Assembly: GCA_046331705.1 (NCBI GenBank)
Contig: JAXLQJ010000040.1
Span: 1-64,000 of the forward strand
Direction of reading: 5' to 3'
Length of the DNA: 64,000 bases
Origin: JADJOY01 sp046331705 [NCBI: bacterium]
Lineage (GTDB): Bacteria > JADJOY01
This document shows, piece after piece, positions 7,707-17,616 of the stretch. Under the pieces are notes generated by a model that saw only the letters and a program-made list of their open reading frames with translations, searched no databases and was not told where the DNA came from. The position numbers and the translations under genes are program-made. Position 1 is the stretch's first letter. Every line of letters begins with the position of its first letter.

Positions 7707-9530
7707 ATGGCGAACGTGGGATTGCGCAGACGGAAGTGGGCGATCGCCCTGCTCGTGCTCATGGCGTTCGCGTACGCGACGTGGCGCACGCGTTGGTTCT
7801 TCCGACCGCCGCCGCGCGGCGGCCCCACGCACGGTGCGCCGCACAGCCCGCAGCGCTCGGGTGAGCGCGACGCGAAGCCGCTGCGCGCGCCCGCCGAGAC
7901 GCCCACCTCCAGCGCGCGCTCGACCTCACCCGACGCGCCCGCCGGGGAGCGGGACGAGCAGCGCGCCGCCGCTCTCGGCGTGCTCGCCGGGCGCGTGCTG
8001 GTGCGCGGAACGGGCGAGCCCGTCGGCGGAGCGACGCTCCACATCGAATGGGCCGCGACCCACGAGCCGGGTCTCGCCACCACGGCACACGATGGCTCGT
8101 TCGTCTTTCGCGGCGCCCCCGTGGGCTCGTGCCAGATCGGCGTCGAGGCCGAGGGCTTCTGGCAGGCGACCGCGCAGCTCGCGCAGGTCGTGGTCGCCGA
8201 TCCGCGCGACCGCGACGGGCCGGCGCCCGTCGACGTGCTCGTGGATCGCGCCGTCGCGGTCTCGGGCCACGTCGTGGAGATGAACGGCGCGCCGGTGAGC
8301 GGCGCGACCATCGCGACCCGTGGCAACGCCGCTGGCGAGCGCGCGACCAGCGACTCGGATGGACGCTTCACGCTGCGAGCGCTGGTCGCCGGCACGGACC
8401 TCGCGGTGGAGCATCCGAGCTTCGCGCGAACGATGGTGCCGTGGTCGGCGATCTGGCAGGAGCGCGAGCGCGGCCTCGAGATCACGCTCGCGCCGGGAGC
8501 GCGCGTGAGCGGCGAGGTCGTGGGCGCGAACGGCGCGCGCGCTGCGCGGACCCAGGTTCGAGTCACCGTTCGCGCGCCAGGAGCACCGGTGCCCACCATC
8601 GTCACGAGCACCACGGCATCGGACGGACGATTCGAGCTGCGCTCGCTACCCGCCGGCGATGCCTATCTCGAAGCCGTGCCGCTCGAGGGCGGCGTGACCG
8701 TGACGCTCGAGCCATTCGCTCTCGACCCCGGACAAGAACGATCGAACGTCGTGATCCAGCTTCGCGATCTCGACCCGGAGAGCAGCATCGAGGGAAGCGT
8801 CCGAAGCAGCGACGGCAGCCCGGTGCGCGGGGCCACGATCACCGCCGGGCGCGCCGCCGTGCCGCCGACCCGCGTGCAAACCGACGCGGAAGGCGGCTTC
8901 CGACTGAGCGGCCTCGCGCCCGGCGACTACGCCCTGACCGCCCAGGCGCCAGGCCATCAATGGACTCGGCTGCCGAGCGTGCGCGCGGGCACCACCGGGC
9001 TCGAGATCACGCTGGCGCGCGGCGGCGTGGTGACGGGCCGCGTCGTCGATGGTCGGACCGGCGAGCCGCTGCGCTCGTTCCAGCTCGGCGGCCAGCCGAT
9101 CGAGACCAACGACGGCCGCTTCGAGTACGCGGCGCTCGACACCAAGCGCGCCACGTTCGTGGTTCGCGCCGAAGGCTACGCGTCGCGCGAGCTCGGCCCC
9201 TTCGACGCCGCCGGTCGCGATTCCATCGACGCGGGCACGGTGAGCCTGCAGCCCGAAGCCCGCGTGCGTGGGCAAGCGCTCGACGCACACGGCGAACCGC
9301 TCACGGGCGCGACGGTGTTCGCGGTCTCCCTCGACGCGCCGTCCCAGCGCACCTGGGAGCGCGCGACCACGGACATCACGGGCGCGTACGAGATCGGCGG
9401 ACTCGCGGCGGGCCGCTGGTGCATCGCCACCAGCCTGCGTGCTTCGCGCGACGGCTGCAGCGGCGGCGCACAGCTCCGCACCCGGCCCGGCGAGGTCCTC
9501 GACCGCATCCGGATCACGGCTGGGGATTGA
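7707..9530 (+). CDS. Membrane-anchored carboxypeptidase-regulatory-like repeat protein
   Basis: The 607-residue protein has an N-terminal transmembrane anchor (KWAIALLVLMAFAYATW, about 10-27), a linker rich in Ala/Arg/Pro, then five or six beta-sandwich repeats of about 85 residues. Each repeat reads like VxGRVVDGRTGEPL...DGRFEYAAL, the CarboxypepD_reg/transthyretin-like fold. These repeats serve as structural or carbohydrate/protein-binding modules at the cell surface; no catalytic domain is present. The last 17 bp overlap the 3' end of the convergent membrane-protein gene. Confidence 0.8.
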   Translation: MANVGLRRRKWAIALLVLMAFAYATWRTRWFFRPPPRGGPTHGAPHSPQRSGERDAKPLRAPAETPTSSARSTSPDAPAGERDEQRAAALGVLAGRVLVRGTGEPVGGATLHIEWAATHEPGLATTAHDGSFVFRGAPVGSCQIGVEAEGFWQATAQLAQVVVADPRDRDGPAPVDVLVDRAVAVSGHVVEMNGAPVSGATIATRGNAAGERATSDSDGRFTLRALVAGTDLAVEHPSFARTMVPWSAIWQERERGLEITLAPGARVSGEVVGANGARAARTQVRVTVRAPGAPVPTIVTSTTASDGRFELRSLPAGDAYLEAVPLEGGVTVTLEPFALDPGQERSNVVIQLRDLDPESSIEGSVRSSDGSPVRGATITAGRAAVPPTRVQTDAEGGFRLSGLAPGDYALTAQAPGHQWTRLPSVRAGTTGLEITLARGGVVTGRVVDGRTGEPLRSFQLGGQPIETNDGRFEYAALDTKRATFVVRAEGYASRELGPFDAAGRDSIDAGTVSLQPEARVRGQALDAHGEPLTGATVFAVSLDAPSQRTWERATTDITGAYEIGGLAAGRWCIATSLRASRDGCSGGAQLRTRPGEVLDRIRITAGD

Positions 9531-10863
9531 CGGGCGCGGGAGACTGCGGCGGCTCGCTCTTCGCGGTGGAAGCGTCGGGCTTGGGCTGCGGGGGAGTGGT
9601 GGGCGCGCCGGGCGGCATGGGCTCGGTTCCCTTGCCTTCCAGCCAGTTCGTGATCTTGCGAACGCGCAGCAGGATGCTCTCCGACGAGAAGCCCGCGGCG
9701 AACGCCAGCACCACCGCGCTTCCAGGGAGCTCGGGGCCGACGAACGAGTAGGCGACGCAGCCGATGAGCGGCGCGCACAGCACCTGCATGATCTGGAACA
9801 CCAGGTTGTCGCGGGCGTCGTCGGAGGTGAGTGGAGGCTCGAGCTTGGCCCGCTGATCGGCTGGAAGCGCGCCGAACCCCTCGAAGTACTCACGGCCTGC
9901 GCGCCGCTGAAACTCCGGCACGCGGCGGGTCATGCTCACCACGGCGCCCATGAGCGCCACGACCTCGAAGTAGAGCGGCACGACCAGCCCGCCTTGCACC
10001 TCGTATCGCTCGGCGGTCCGGGCGATCGTGGGGATCGAGCGGGCCGTGAGCGCGCTCTCGAGACGGTGGATGGCTAGGCGCTCTTCGTCCGACTCGGAGG
10101 TCCCGCGCGCGGCGAGAGCGTGGTCCAGAAGCGTCCTGCGCTCGTCCTCGAGATCGTGCGCCTGACCCGCCAATCCATCGCGCCGCTCGTTCCACGCCTC
10201 GAGATCGGCGCGCAGCTTCTCGACGGATTCGGACGGCGTCACCGCTCGCGCGTCACGTGCCGGCACTCGATGGTCGCGATCGGGCAGGCGATCCGACGCA
10301 CGCCCCGTCACCACCCCGCCGATGTTCACCAGCCACTGCAAGGCACCCTTGGAGCAGTCGAGCTCGGGCGGCGTGTGATCGCCAGCGGCGCGACACCCGC
10401 GCAGCACACCGACCGCGCCCTGCGCGAGGACGGCCTCGATCGCCGGCATCCGAGGCAGCAGCACGAACGGCAGGATGGTGATCGCGGCGGCCATCGCCGT
10501 GAACATGTACGCGAGACGCACCACGCCGTTGACGCTGCGCTCGTGGAGTGAACGAGTGACCGCCGCGCGGCGCGAGTCCCGCTCCGCCGGCGGGACGCGC
10601 TCGAGAGCGTGCTCGACGTCCTGATCGGAGACGATCTCCGTCAGGATCTGCGTGACGTAGAGCGCGGCAGCGGTGAAGACGACCACCGCCGCTGCGGCCC
10701 AGATCGCCAAGCGCGGCGATGCACCGTCGACGAGGTCGCAGACGGCCAGCACGAAGACCAGGCCCAGTCCACACACCAGGAGCACCAGCTCGCGACGCGG
10801 GCTCCTTCTCGCCGCCCAGGCGAGCAGCTTCTCGACGCACTCTCGAACGCGCGATGCGACCAT
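9514..10863 (-). CDS. Hypothetical multi-pass membrane protein
   Basis: I do not recognise the family. The 449-residue product has hydrophobic segments near 26-44, 52-74, 112-138, 290-315 and 355-385, a charged loop near 215-265 (predicted coiled coil, LRADLEAWNERRDGLAGQ) and a Pro-rich cytoplasm-like tail (TTPPQPKPDAS). Its start at 10863 gives a plausible N-terminal amphipathic region. It lies downstream of uvrA on the same strand with a 175-bp gap and converges on the repeat-protein gene with a 17-bp overlap. Confidence 0.72.
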   Translation of the reverse strand: MVASRVRECVEKLLAWAARRSPRRELVLLVCGLGLVFVLAVCDLVDGASPRLAIWAAAAVVVFTAAALYVTQILTEIVSDQDVEHALERVPPAERDSRRAAVTRSLHERSVNGVVRLAYMFTAMAAAITILPFVLLPRMPAIEAVLAQGAVGVLRGCRAAGDHTPPELDCSKGALQWLVNIGGVVTGRASDRLPDRDHRVPARDARAVTPSESVEKLRADLEAWNERRDGLAGQAHDLEDERRTLLDHALAARGTSESDEERLAIHRLESALTARSIPTIARTAERYEVQGGLVVPLYFEVVALMGAVVSMTRRVPEFQRRAGREYFEGFGALPADQRAKLEPPLTSDDARDNLVFQIMQVLCAPLIGCVAYSFVGPELPGSAVVLAFAAGFSSESILLRVRKITNWLEGKGTEPMPPGAPTTPPQPKPDASTAKSEPPQSPAPVNPQP

Positions 10864-11038
10864 GTCAGCCTCCAGGCGTCGTCACGGCCTGGTCGGCCTT
10901 TGCAACGAGCGAGCCCAGCGCTCGCGCGAGAATCCGCAGGAATCTCCGCACGCGCCCGCGCGCCGGCCTGGGTCGCCGTCCAATCGCCGAACCGCTCCAC
11001 GTCGGATCCGTTCAGGACCCGTACGCGCGGCAACGGGC

Positions 11039-14000
11039 TCAGCCCGCCGCTGGACGCGCCCAGCGGCCGAACCACTCGCGCAGGAAGCGGGAGGTGGCCG
11101 AGCGCGCGAAGCGCTTGGCGGATCTGGGGCTGGCGAGCGTGAGCGGCGATCCCTCGGCGACGATCGAGCCGCCCGCAGCGCCGCCGCCCGGACCGAGATC
11201 GACCACCCAATCGGCCTCGGCGATCACGTCGAGGTGGTGCTCGATCACGATCACCGTGTCGCCCCGCTCGACGAGCAGGTGCAGCACTTCCACGAGCGAC
11301 GCGACGTCGGGGATCGAGAGCCCGGTGGTCGGCTCGTCGAGCACGTAGACCGAGCGGCCCGACGACGATTTGCCGAGCTCCTCCACGAGCTTGATGCGCT
11401 GCGCCTCGCCGCCCGAAAGCGTGGTCGAGGACTGGCCGAGCGCCAGGTAGCTCAGGTCCACGCGGCACATGAGATCGAGGGCGCGGTGGATCGCCCGGTG
11501 TACCTGGAAGAAGTCGCGCGCTTCCTCGGTGGTCATCGCGAGCACGTCGGCGATGGTCTTGCCGCGGAAGCGAACCTCGAGGGTTTCGCCGTTGAAACGC
11601 CTGCCGCCGCACGCGTCGCACTCGACCTTCGCGTCCGGCAAGAAGCTCATCTCGACGGTGAGCACGCCCTGCCCTTCGCATTTCTCGCAACGCCCCCCTC
11701 GCACGTTGAACGAGAAGCGCCCGGGCAGGTAGCCGCGGGCGCGCGCCTCGGGGGTAGCTGCGAAGACCTTGCGGATCTCGTCCCACACGCCGGTGTAGGT
11801 CGCCGGCGTCGAACGCGGGTTGCGGCCGATCGGTGACTGGTCGACCTCGGCGACGCGCTCGACCACCTCGGCGCCGTCGAGTCCCGCGTGGGCGCCGGGC
11901 TGCACCGGCGCGCCCGTGACGCGCCGGCGCAGCTCCTGGAAGAGCACGTCGCGCACCAGCGTCGACTTCCCCGAGCCGGAGACCCCCGTGACGCAGGTGA
12001 GCGCACCGAGGGGAAAGCGCACGTCCTCGCCCTTGAGATTGTTCTCGGTGGGAGCGCGCAAGGTCAGCCACCGACCGCTCGCTTCGGGCGCGGTTCGCGA
12101 GTTGCGCCGGCCGCGCCCCTCGCCGCGCAGCGCGCGACCGGTGCGCGAGCTGGGATGCCGGGCGATCTCGGCGGGCGTGCCGCGCGCCACCAGCAAGCCC
12201 CCTTGCGTGCCCGCGCCGGGGCCGAGATCCAGCACGTGATCGGCGGCCTCGATGGTCTCCTCGTCGTGCTCGACCACCACCACCGTGTTGCCCAGATCGC
12301 GCAGCGCGCGCAGCGTCTCCACCAGACGCGCGCTGTCCACGGGGTGCAGCCCGATGGTCGGCTCGTCGAGGACGTAGAGCACGCCGGTGAGGTGCGAGCC
12401 GAGCGAGGCGGCGAGACGAATGCGCTGCGCCTCGCCGCCCGAGAGCGTGTCACCGCGGCGCTCGAGGCTCAGGTAGCCGAGCCCGACTTGCTCCAGGAAC
12501 GCGAGCTTCGGCACCAGCTCGCGACGGATCGGATCGAGCACGGCCCGCGCCAGACCCGTCATGCGCAAGCCCTCGACCCAGCGCCGCGCTTCGATTGCGT
12601 TCATCGCGGCGATCTCGGGCAAACGCGTGCCGCTCACCCGCACGGCGCGCGACTCGGGTCGCAGCCGCGACCCCTGGCAAGCGCCGCACGTCGCCTCGGC
12701 GAGGTACTTGGTGAGCGAGGGCGGCGCCCCATCCTCGCTGTCGAGCATGTGGCGGATGCGCGTGCGCAATCCGGTGAACGTGCGGTGGCCGTCGAGCACC
12801 CAGCCGCGAGCGCGCGGCGAGAGCTTGCTCCAAGGCTTGTCGACGTTCACGCGGAGCAGCTCCTCGACCTCGCGGGCGAACCGCTCGGGCGCCTTCTTGG
12901 CGAAGGGGGCCTCGGCGAGCACCGGGAAGGCCCCCTCGGCGATCGAGAGCGTGGGATCGGGCACCAGCAGCGGCTCGGCGACTCCCTCGTAGAAGCCCAT
13001 CCCCTTGCACTCGGGGCACCAGCCGCGCGGGCTCACGAACGAGAAGGCGCGCGGCTCGAGCTCGGGCACGCCCGTACCGCAGCGCGGGCACGCGAGCGTG
13101 GTGGAGAACGCGACGTCCTCGGCGGCCGGCCCAACCGAGCGCATCGCCCGACCGGACACCCGCTCCACCACCACCGAGCCCTTGCCGCGATCGAGCGCCA
13201 CGATCAGCGCGTCGGCTAGCTCCTTCGTGGGCTTGCCGCTCGCCGGGACGTCGAGCTCCGCGACCATCGCTTCGATGTCGTGCTCGGCGTAACGCACCAG
13301 CTTGGGCGCCGGGGCGGTCGGCACCACGCGCTTGTCGACGCGCGCGAACGCGACGCCCTCGTTGGCGAGCTTCTCGAAGATCTCGCGGTGGAATCCCTTG
13401 CGGCCACGGATCACCGGCGCGAAGAGCCGCACCCGCGCTCCCGGGAATCGGGCGCCGATCGCCGCGCCGATCCGCGCTGGCGTGCCGCTCTCCAGCGCCT
13501 GGTCGCAGCGTGGGCAATGGGGCACGCCGAGCCGCGTCCACAAGAGCCGCAGGTAATGCCAGATCTCGGTGAGGGTCGCGACCGTGGTCTTGGCGCTGCC
13601 GCGGGTACGGCGCTGCTCGATGGCGATCGCCGGCGGCAGCCCGTCGATGCGATCCACCTCGGGCTTCGCCAGCGGCTGCAGGAACTGGCGCGCATAGGGC
13701 GAGAGCGTTTCCAGGTAGCGCCGCTGCCCTTCGGCGAAGAGCACGTCGAAGGCCAGTGACGACTTTCCCGAGCCGCTCGGCCCGGTCACGACCACGAGCT
13801 GGTTCTTGGCGAGATCGAGCGACACGCCGCGCAAGTTGTGCTCGTGCGCCCGCGTGATGCGAATCGGGGCATCGGTCGCTTCACTCGCGAGGTGTCTCTG
13901 GCGCGCGCACGGGTCGACGGCAAGCGTGGAGTCCGCGGGAGGCGCGTCGGGGTAGAACGGCAGCGCGCCTTCGCCCACGGCCATCTCGGCCTCGGACTTC

Positions 14001-16795
14001 CCCTCCAACAGCGGGCGCAGGTAGCGCCCGGTGATCGAGCGCGGGCTCGCGGCCACGACCTCGGGCGGACCGGCGGCGACCACCTCGCCGCCGCGCTCGC
14101 CGGCCTCGGGGCCGAGGTCGACGACCCAGTCGGCGCGCTTGATGACCTCGCCGGCGTGCTCGACGACGATGAGGGTGTGTCCGGCCTCGACCAGGAGATC
14201 GAACGCGCGCAAGAGCGGCGGCAGATCGGCGGCGTGCAGCCCGGTCGACGGCTCGTCGAAGAGATAGAGGTTCCCGCGCGCCGTGCGCTTCTTCGAATCG
14301 GCGATCGCCGCCGCGAGCTTGAGCCGCTGCGCCTCTCCCCCCGAGAGCGTCACGATGCTCTGACCGATGCGCAGATAGCCGAGCCCGACCTCGCGCGCCG
14401 GATGGAGTCGCTCCACCAGCTCGCGCTGCGCCGCGAAGAACTCGACCGCCTCGTCCAGCGACAGCGCCAGGATCTCGGTGACGTTCTTGCCGTGGATCCG
14501 CACGTCGAGAACGTCGGGACGAAAGCGCGCACCACCGCATTCGGCGCACGGCACGTGCACGTCCGCCAGGAACTGCATCTCGACCTTCTCGAAACCCGCG
14601 CCCTCACACGTCTCGCACCGACCGCCGGGCGCGTTGAAGGAGAGCGTCGACGGGGTGATCCCGGCCTCCCGCGCCTCCGGCGTCGCTGCGAGCGCCTTGC
14701 GGATCTTGTCGTAGACGCCGAGATAGGTGCCGACGATCGACTTGGGCGAGCGACCGATGGGCGCGGTGTCGACGAACACCACGTCCTCGAAAACGTCGCC
14801 GCCATCGATGCCGGCGCAGAGCCCGGGATCCTCCACGGGCTTGCCGCGTGCGCGCAGCAAGTTGCGGTAGAGCACCTCTTCCACCAGCGTGGACTTTCCC
14901 GAGCCCGAAACGCCGGTGACGCAGGTCAGCGCGGCGATCGGAAACCGCACGTCGACGCCACGCAGGTTGTGGCTGCGCGCACCGCGCACCACCAGCGCCG
15001 CGCCGCCGGCATCGCGACGGCGCTCGGGAAGCGGGATGCGCAAGGCGCCCGACAGATAGCGGCCGGTCGCCGACTCCGGCACGCGCGCGGCGCCGCTCAC
15101 CGGCCCCTGGTAGAGGATCGAGCCACCCGCCTCACCCGCGCCCGGGCCGAGGTCGATCAGGTGCGCCGCGCCCAGGATGAGCGCGGGATCGTGCTCCACG
15201 ACCACCGCGGTGTTGCCGCGCTCGACCAGTCGGCCGAGGATGCTCACCAAGCGGTCGTTGTCGCGGGGGTGCAGGCCCACCGAGGGCTCGTCGAGGACGA
15301 AGAGCGCGTTGGTGAGCGCCGAGCCGACGGCGGTCGTGAGGTTCACCCGCTGCATCTCGCCGCCGGAGAGTGTCCGGCTCTGGCGATCGAGCGTGAGGTA
15401 CTCGAGGCCCACGTCGCAGAGGTACCCGAGTCGCGAGCGCACCTCGGCGAGAAGCGGCTCGGTGCCCTCGGCGAGCGCCGCTGGCAGCTCGAGCTCGCGG
15501 AACAGGTCGCGCAGCGCGCCCACGGTGGAGCCGTAGAGCTCCGAGATGGTCCGCCCCGCGAGCCGGGTCTTGAGCGTCTCCGGCTTGAAGCGCGTGCCGC
15601 CGCAGGCCGCGCACGTGACGTAGGCGCGGTAACGCGAGAGCAGCACCCGCACGTGCATCTTGTAGACGCGGGTCTCGAGCCAGCCGAACCAGCCGCGGAT
15701 CCCCCACCATTTCTTCTTGTGCCAGCCCCCTTCCTCGCCGTCCCACAACCACGCGCGCTGCTCCTCGGGGAGGCTCCCGTAGGGCACGTCCATCGGCACG
15801 CCGCGCAGCCGGCAGAACTTGGTCAGCTCCTCGCGCTCCCACGAGGTCTTCTCGGTGCTCCAGGGCTTGACCGCACCGGCGGCGAGGGATTTCGACGCAT
15901 CCGGAATCACCAGGTCGGGAGCGATCTCGATGGTGCGGCCGAAGCCGCGACACGTCGGGCACGCGCCGATCGGGTTGTTGAAGGTGAAGAGCGCGGGGCT
16001 CGGCTCCGGATAGGTGATCCTGCAGTCCGGACAGCGCAGCCGCGTGTCGTGCCGGCGCGGCTTGGGATCGGGTGCGCCCGAGGAGTCGAGCGGCACGACC
16101 ACGGCCGTGCCGGCGCCGTGGGCGAACGCCTGCTCCAGCGCCTCGACCAAGCGCCCGCGGCGCGCCGGCTCGACGGCGATCCGGTCGAGGATCACCAGGA
16201 AGTCGCCGCTCGAGGGCGGCGCGGCGAGCTCCTCGAGACGCAGCACGGCACCGTTCGCCAGCAGCCGCACGAAGCCCTGGCGCCGCAGCTGTTCCACCAC
16301 CACCGGGAAATCCTCCGGCGGCGCCGTGGGAGCGTCGAAGCCCACCAGCACGGAACGACCCGCTTCGCTGGCGAGCAGCTCGTCGGCGACCGTCTCCGGA
16401 GTGGCCCGCTGGACGGGGCGATCGCAGCGATCGCAATGCCGCACGCCGGCCCGCGCGAACAGCACCTTCACGTAGTCGTGGATCTCGGTGACCGTGCCGA
16501 CCGTGGAGCGGCTCGAACGAACGGTGTTGCCCTGCTCGATGGCCACCGCCGGCGGGATGCCCTCCACTCCGTCGATCGCCGGACGGTTCATGCGCTCCAG
16601 GAACTGGCGCGCGTAGGCACTGAAGGACTCGACGTAGCGCCGCTGGCCCTCGGCGAAGAGCGTGTCGAAGGCGAGCGAGCTCTTCCCCGAGCCCGAGACT
16701 CCCGTCACGGCGACGTACTGGCCGCGCGGAATCTCGAGATCGAAGCCCTTCAGATTGTGCTGACGACAACCGGTGAGCCGAATCGGAGCGGACAT
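11039..16795 (-). CDS. uvrA: Double-length excinuclease ABC subunit A (two fused UvrA copies)
   Basis: UvrA recognises DNA damage and loads UvrB in nucleotide excision repair. Ordinary UvrA is about 940 residues; this product is 1918 residues and contains two complete copies. Four Walker A motifs of the GxSGSGKS type lie near residues 32, 630, 1003 and 1607, and four ABC signatures (LSGGE) near 478, 817, 1451 and 1792. Each half keeps its CxxC zinc modules (for example CPDC...CPTC and CPRC...CPEC, and CETC...CAEC and CEKC...CDAC). The second copy begins near residue 975. I chose ATG 16795 over an upstream ATG at 16846 because UvrA similarity starts immediately (MSAPIRLTG). Double UvrA proteins are known, for example in Chlamydia. 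Confidence 0.95.
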   Translation of the reverse strand: MSAPIRLTGCRQHNLKGFDLEIPRGQYVAVTGVSGSGKSSLAFDTLFAEGQRRYVESFSAYARQFLERMNRPAIDGVEGIPPAVAIEQGNTVRSSRSTVGTVTEIHDYVKVLFARAGVRHCDRCDRPVQRATPETVADELLASEAGRSVLVGFDAPTAPPEDFPVVVEQLRRQGFVRLLANGAVLRLEELAAPPSSGDFLVILDRIAVEPARRGRLVEALEQAFAHGAGTAVVVPLDSSGAPDPKPRRHDTRLRCPDCRITYPEPSPALFTFNNPIGACPTCRGFGRTIEIAPDLVIPDASKSLAAGAVKPWSTEKTSWEREELTKFCRLRGVPMDVPYGSLPEEQRAWLWDGEEGGWHKKKWWGIRGWFGWLETRVYKMHVRVLLSRYRAYVTCAACGGTRFKPETLKTRLAGRTISELYGSTVGALRDLFRELELPAALAEGTEPLLAEVRSRLGYLCDVGLEYLTLDRQSRTLSGGEMQRVNLTTAVGSALTNALFVLDEPSVGLHPRDNDRLVSILGRLVERGNTAVVVEHDPALILGAAHLIDLGPGAGEAGGSILYQGPVSGAARVPESATGRYLSGALRIPLPERRRDAGGAALVVRGARSHNLRGVDVRFPIAALTCVTGVSGSGKSTLVEEVLYRNLLRARGKPVEDPGLCAGIDGGDVFEDVVFVDTAPIGRSPKSIVGTYLGVYDKIRKALAATPEAREAGITPSTLSFNAPGGRCETCEGAGFEKVEMQFLADVHVPCAECGGARFRPDVLDVRIHGKNVTEILALSLDEAVEFFAAQRELVERLHPAREVGLGYLRIGQSIVTLSGGEAQRLKLAAAIADSKKRTARGNLYLFDEPSTGLHAADLPPLLRAFDLLVEAGHTLIVVEHAGEVIKRADWVVDLGPEAGERGGEVVAAGPPEVVAASPRSITGRYLRPLLEGKSEAEMAVGEGALPFYPDAPPADSTLAVDPCARQRHLASEATDAPIRITRAHEHNLRGVSLDLAKNQLVVVTGPSGSGKSSLAFDVLFAEGQRRYLETLSPYARQFLQPLAKPEVDRIDGLPPAIAIEQRRTRGSAKTTVATLTEIWHYLRLLWTRLGVPHCPRCDQALESGTPARIGAAIGARFPGARVRLFAPVIRGRKGFHREIFEKLANEGVAFARVDKRVVPTAPAPKLVRYAEHDIEAMVAELDVPASGKPTKELADALIVALDRGKGSVVVERVSGRAMRSVGPAAEDVAFSTTLACPRCGTGVPELEPRAFSFVSPRGWCPECKGMGFYEGVAEPLLVPDPTLSIAEGAFPVLAEAPFAKKAPERFAREVEELLRVNVDKPWSKLSPRARGWVLDGHRTFTGLRTRIRHMLDSEDGAPPSLTKYLAEATCGACQGSRLRPESRAVRVSGTRLPEIAAMNAIEARRWVEGLRMTGLARAVLDPIRRELVPKLAFLEQVGLGYLSLERRGDTLSGGEAQRIRLAASLGSHLTGVLYVLDEPTIGLHPVDSARLVETLRALRDLGNTVVVVEHDEETIEAADHVLDLGPGAGTQGGLLVARGTPAEIARHPSSRTGRALRGEGRGRRNSRTAPEASGRWLTLRAPTENNLKGEDVRFPLGALTCVTGVSGSGKSTLVRDVLFQELRRRVTGAPVQPGAHAGLDGAEVVERVAEVDQSPIGRNPRSTPATYTGVWDEIRKVFAATPEARARGYLPGRFSFNVRGGRCEKCEGQGVLTVEMSFLPDAKVECDACGGRRFNGETLEVRFRGKTIADVLAMTTEEARDFFQVHRAIHRALDLMCRVDLSYLALGQSSTTLSGGEAQRIKLVEELGKSSSGRSVYVLDEPTTGLSIPDVASLVEVLHLLVERGDTVIVIEHHLDVIAEADWVVDLGPGGGAAGGSIVAEGSPLTLASPRSAKRFARSATSRFLREWFGRWARPAAG

Positions 16796-16917
16796 GGAGC
16801 GCCGATGCCTCGACGCGGCGCTCGCGGGCGCGAGCGCGGCGAACACGACGGGAATGGATGAGGGGAGGGACCGCCTGCGGCGAGGCGCGATGCCTCACCG
16901 CCCACGCAAGATAGTCA

Positions 16918-16947
16918 CCGGACCGAGCTCCGAGGAGCCCGGTCCGG
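16918..16947 (-). terminator. Strong hairpin between the Ala-rich gene and uvrA
   Basis: CCGGACCG pairs with CGGTCCGG, and the inner GCTCC/GGAGC extends the stem past one mismatch, with a 2-nt loop. It lies about 55 bp beyond the stop of the Ala-rich gene and is followed on the minus strand by a short T-containing stretch (TGACTATCTT). It probably ends that transcript before uvrA. Confidence 0.55.
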
Positions 16948-17000
16948 GGTGCGCGGATGCCGGGGCGCGCCCGCGGCTGGGCGCCCCCCTCGGCGGACGA

Positions 17001-17483
17001 TCACTTGCTGGGGGCGGGGATGGCGTTCTGGACGCCCTTGGTCAGGTCCTGCGCGGCGCCGAGAGCGTTGGCCGCGGGCTGAGTGGCGGCGTTGACCTTC
17101 TCCGCTGCGGCGCCCGTCGCCTGCGATGCGGCTCCCGTCGCCTGCGCCGCGGCACCCACGGCTTGCGCTTGCGCCTCGGCCTTGGCGCCCTCCACGGCAC
17201 CAGCGGCCTGTGCCTTGGCGTCGTTCACCATGCCGGCGGCGGCGCCCTTCGCGGACTCCACGGCGCCTGTGGCGGTCGCCTCGGCTCCCGCGGCGGCGCC
17301 CTTGGCCGCTTCGGCGGCGCCCGTCGCCGTCTGAGCGGCCTGGTCGGCGGTCGCCTTCGCCTGCGCCGCCTTGTTGAGCGCGTCGGTGGCGCCAGCGAGC
17401 GGATCGCCAGCCCGCGCCATCGATCCGTAGGTCAGCGCGGCGCCGACGGCCACCGCGGTCACGATCCAGTTCGTCGTCTTCAT
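17001..17483 (-). CDS. Exported Ala-rich low-complexity protein
   Basis: The 160-residue product has a signal peptide (KTTNWIVTAVAVGAAL...SMARA) and a mature part made almost entirely of Ala, Gly, Thr, Gln, Lys and Glu in a repeating AxGAAxxAxGAA pattern, predicting one long amphipathic helix like LEA or apolipoprotein-type proteins. The ATG at 17483 has GGAGGA upstream with good spacing and is preferred over an upstream ATG at 17513. Function is unknown; such proteins may coat envelope components or act in desiccation tolerance. It is separated from the next upstream gene by a strong terminator. Confidence 0.7.
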   Translation of the reverse strand: MKTTNWIVTAVAVGAALTYGSMARAGDPLAGATDALNKAAQAKATADQAAQTATGAAEAAKGAAAGAEATATGAVESAKGAAAGMVNDAKAQAAGAVEGAKAEAQAQAVGAAAQATGAASQATGAAAEKVNAATQPAANALGAAQDLTKGVQNAIPAPSK

Positions 17484-17565
17484 GCGCACATCCTCCGGTG
17501 AGTTGAACGGCATCGAGACGGTCTTGCCACAGGTGACGCGAAACGGGCAACGCGCGAAACGAGAA

Positions 17566-17593
17566 ACGGGGCGCCCCGTCGAGGGCGCCCCGT
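17566..17593 (-). terminator. Rho-independent terminator of the MopE-repeat gene
   Basis: A perfect 11-bp stem (ACGGGGCGCCC / GGGCGCCCCGT) with a 6-nt loop lies 24 bp after the stop of the MopE-repeat gene and is followed on the minus strand by TTTCTCGTTT. Confidence 0.8.
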
Positions 17594-17616
17594 GAAGATC
17601 GCTGTCGAGGCTCGGG

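Noticed and set aside
13838-16861. Plus-strand open frame of about 1000 codons antisense to uvrA
   Set aside because: Translation is Arg/Ala/Gly/His-rich with no family resemblance; it is the complement of a strongly biased GC-rich gene with four clear ABC ATPase motifs on the minus strand.
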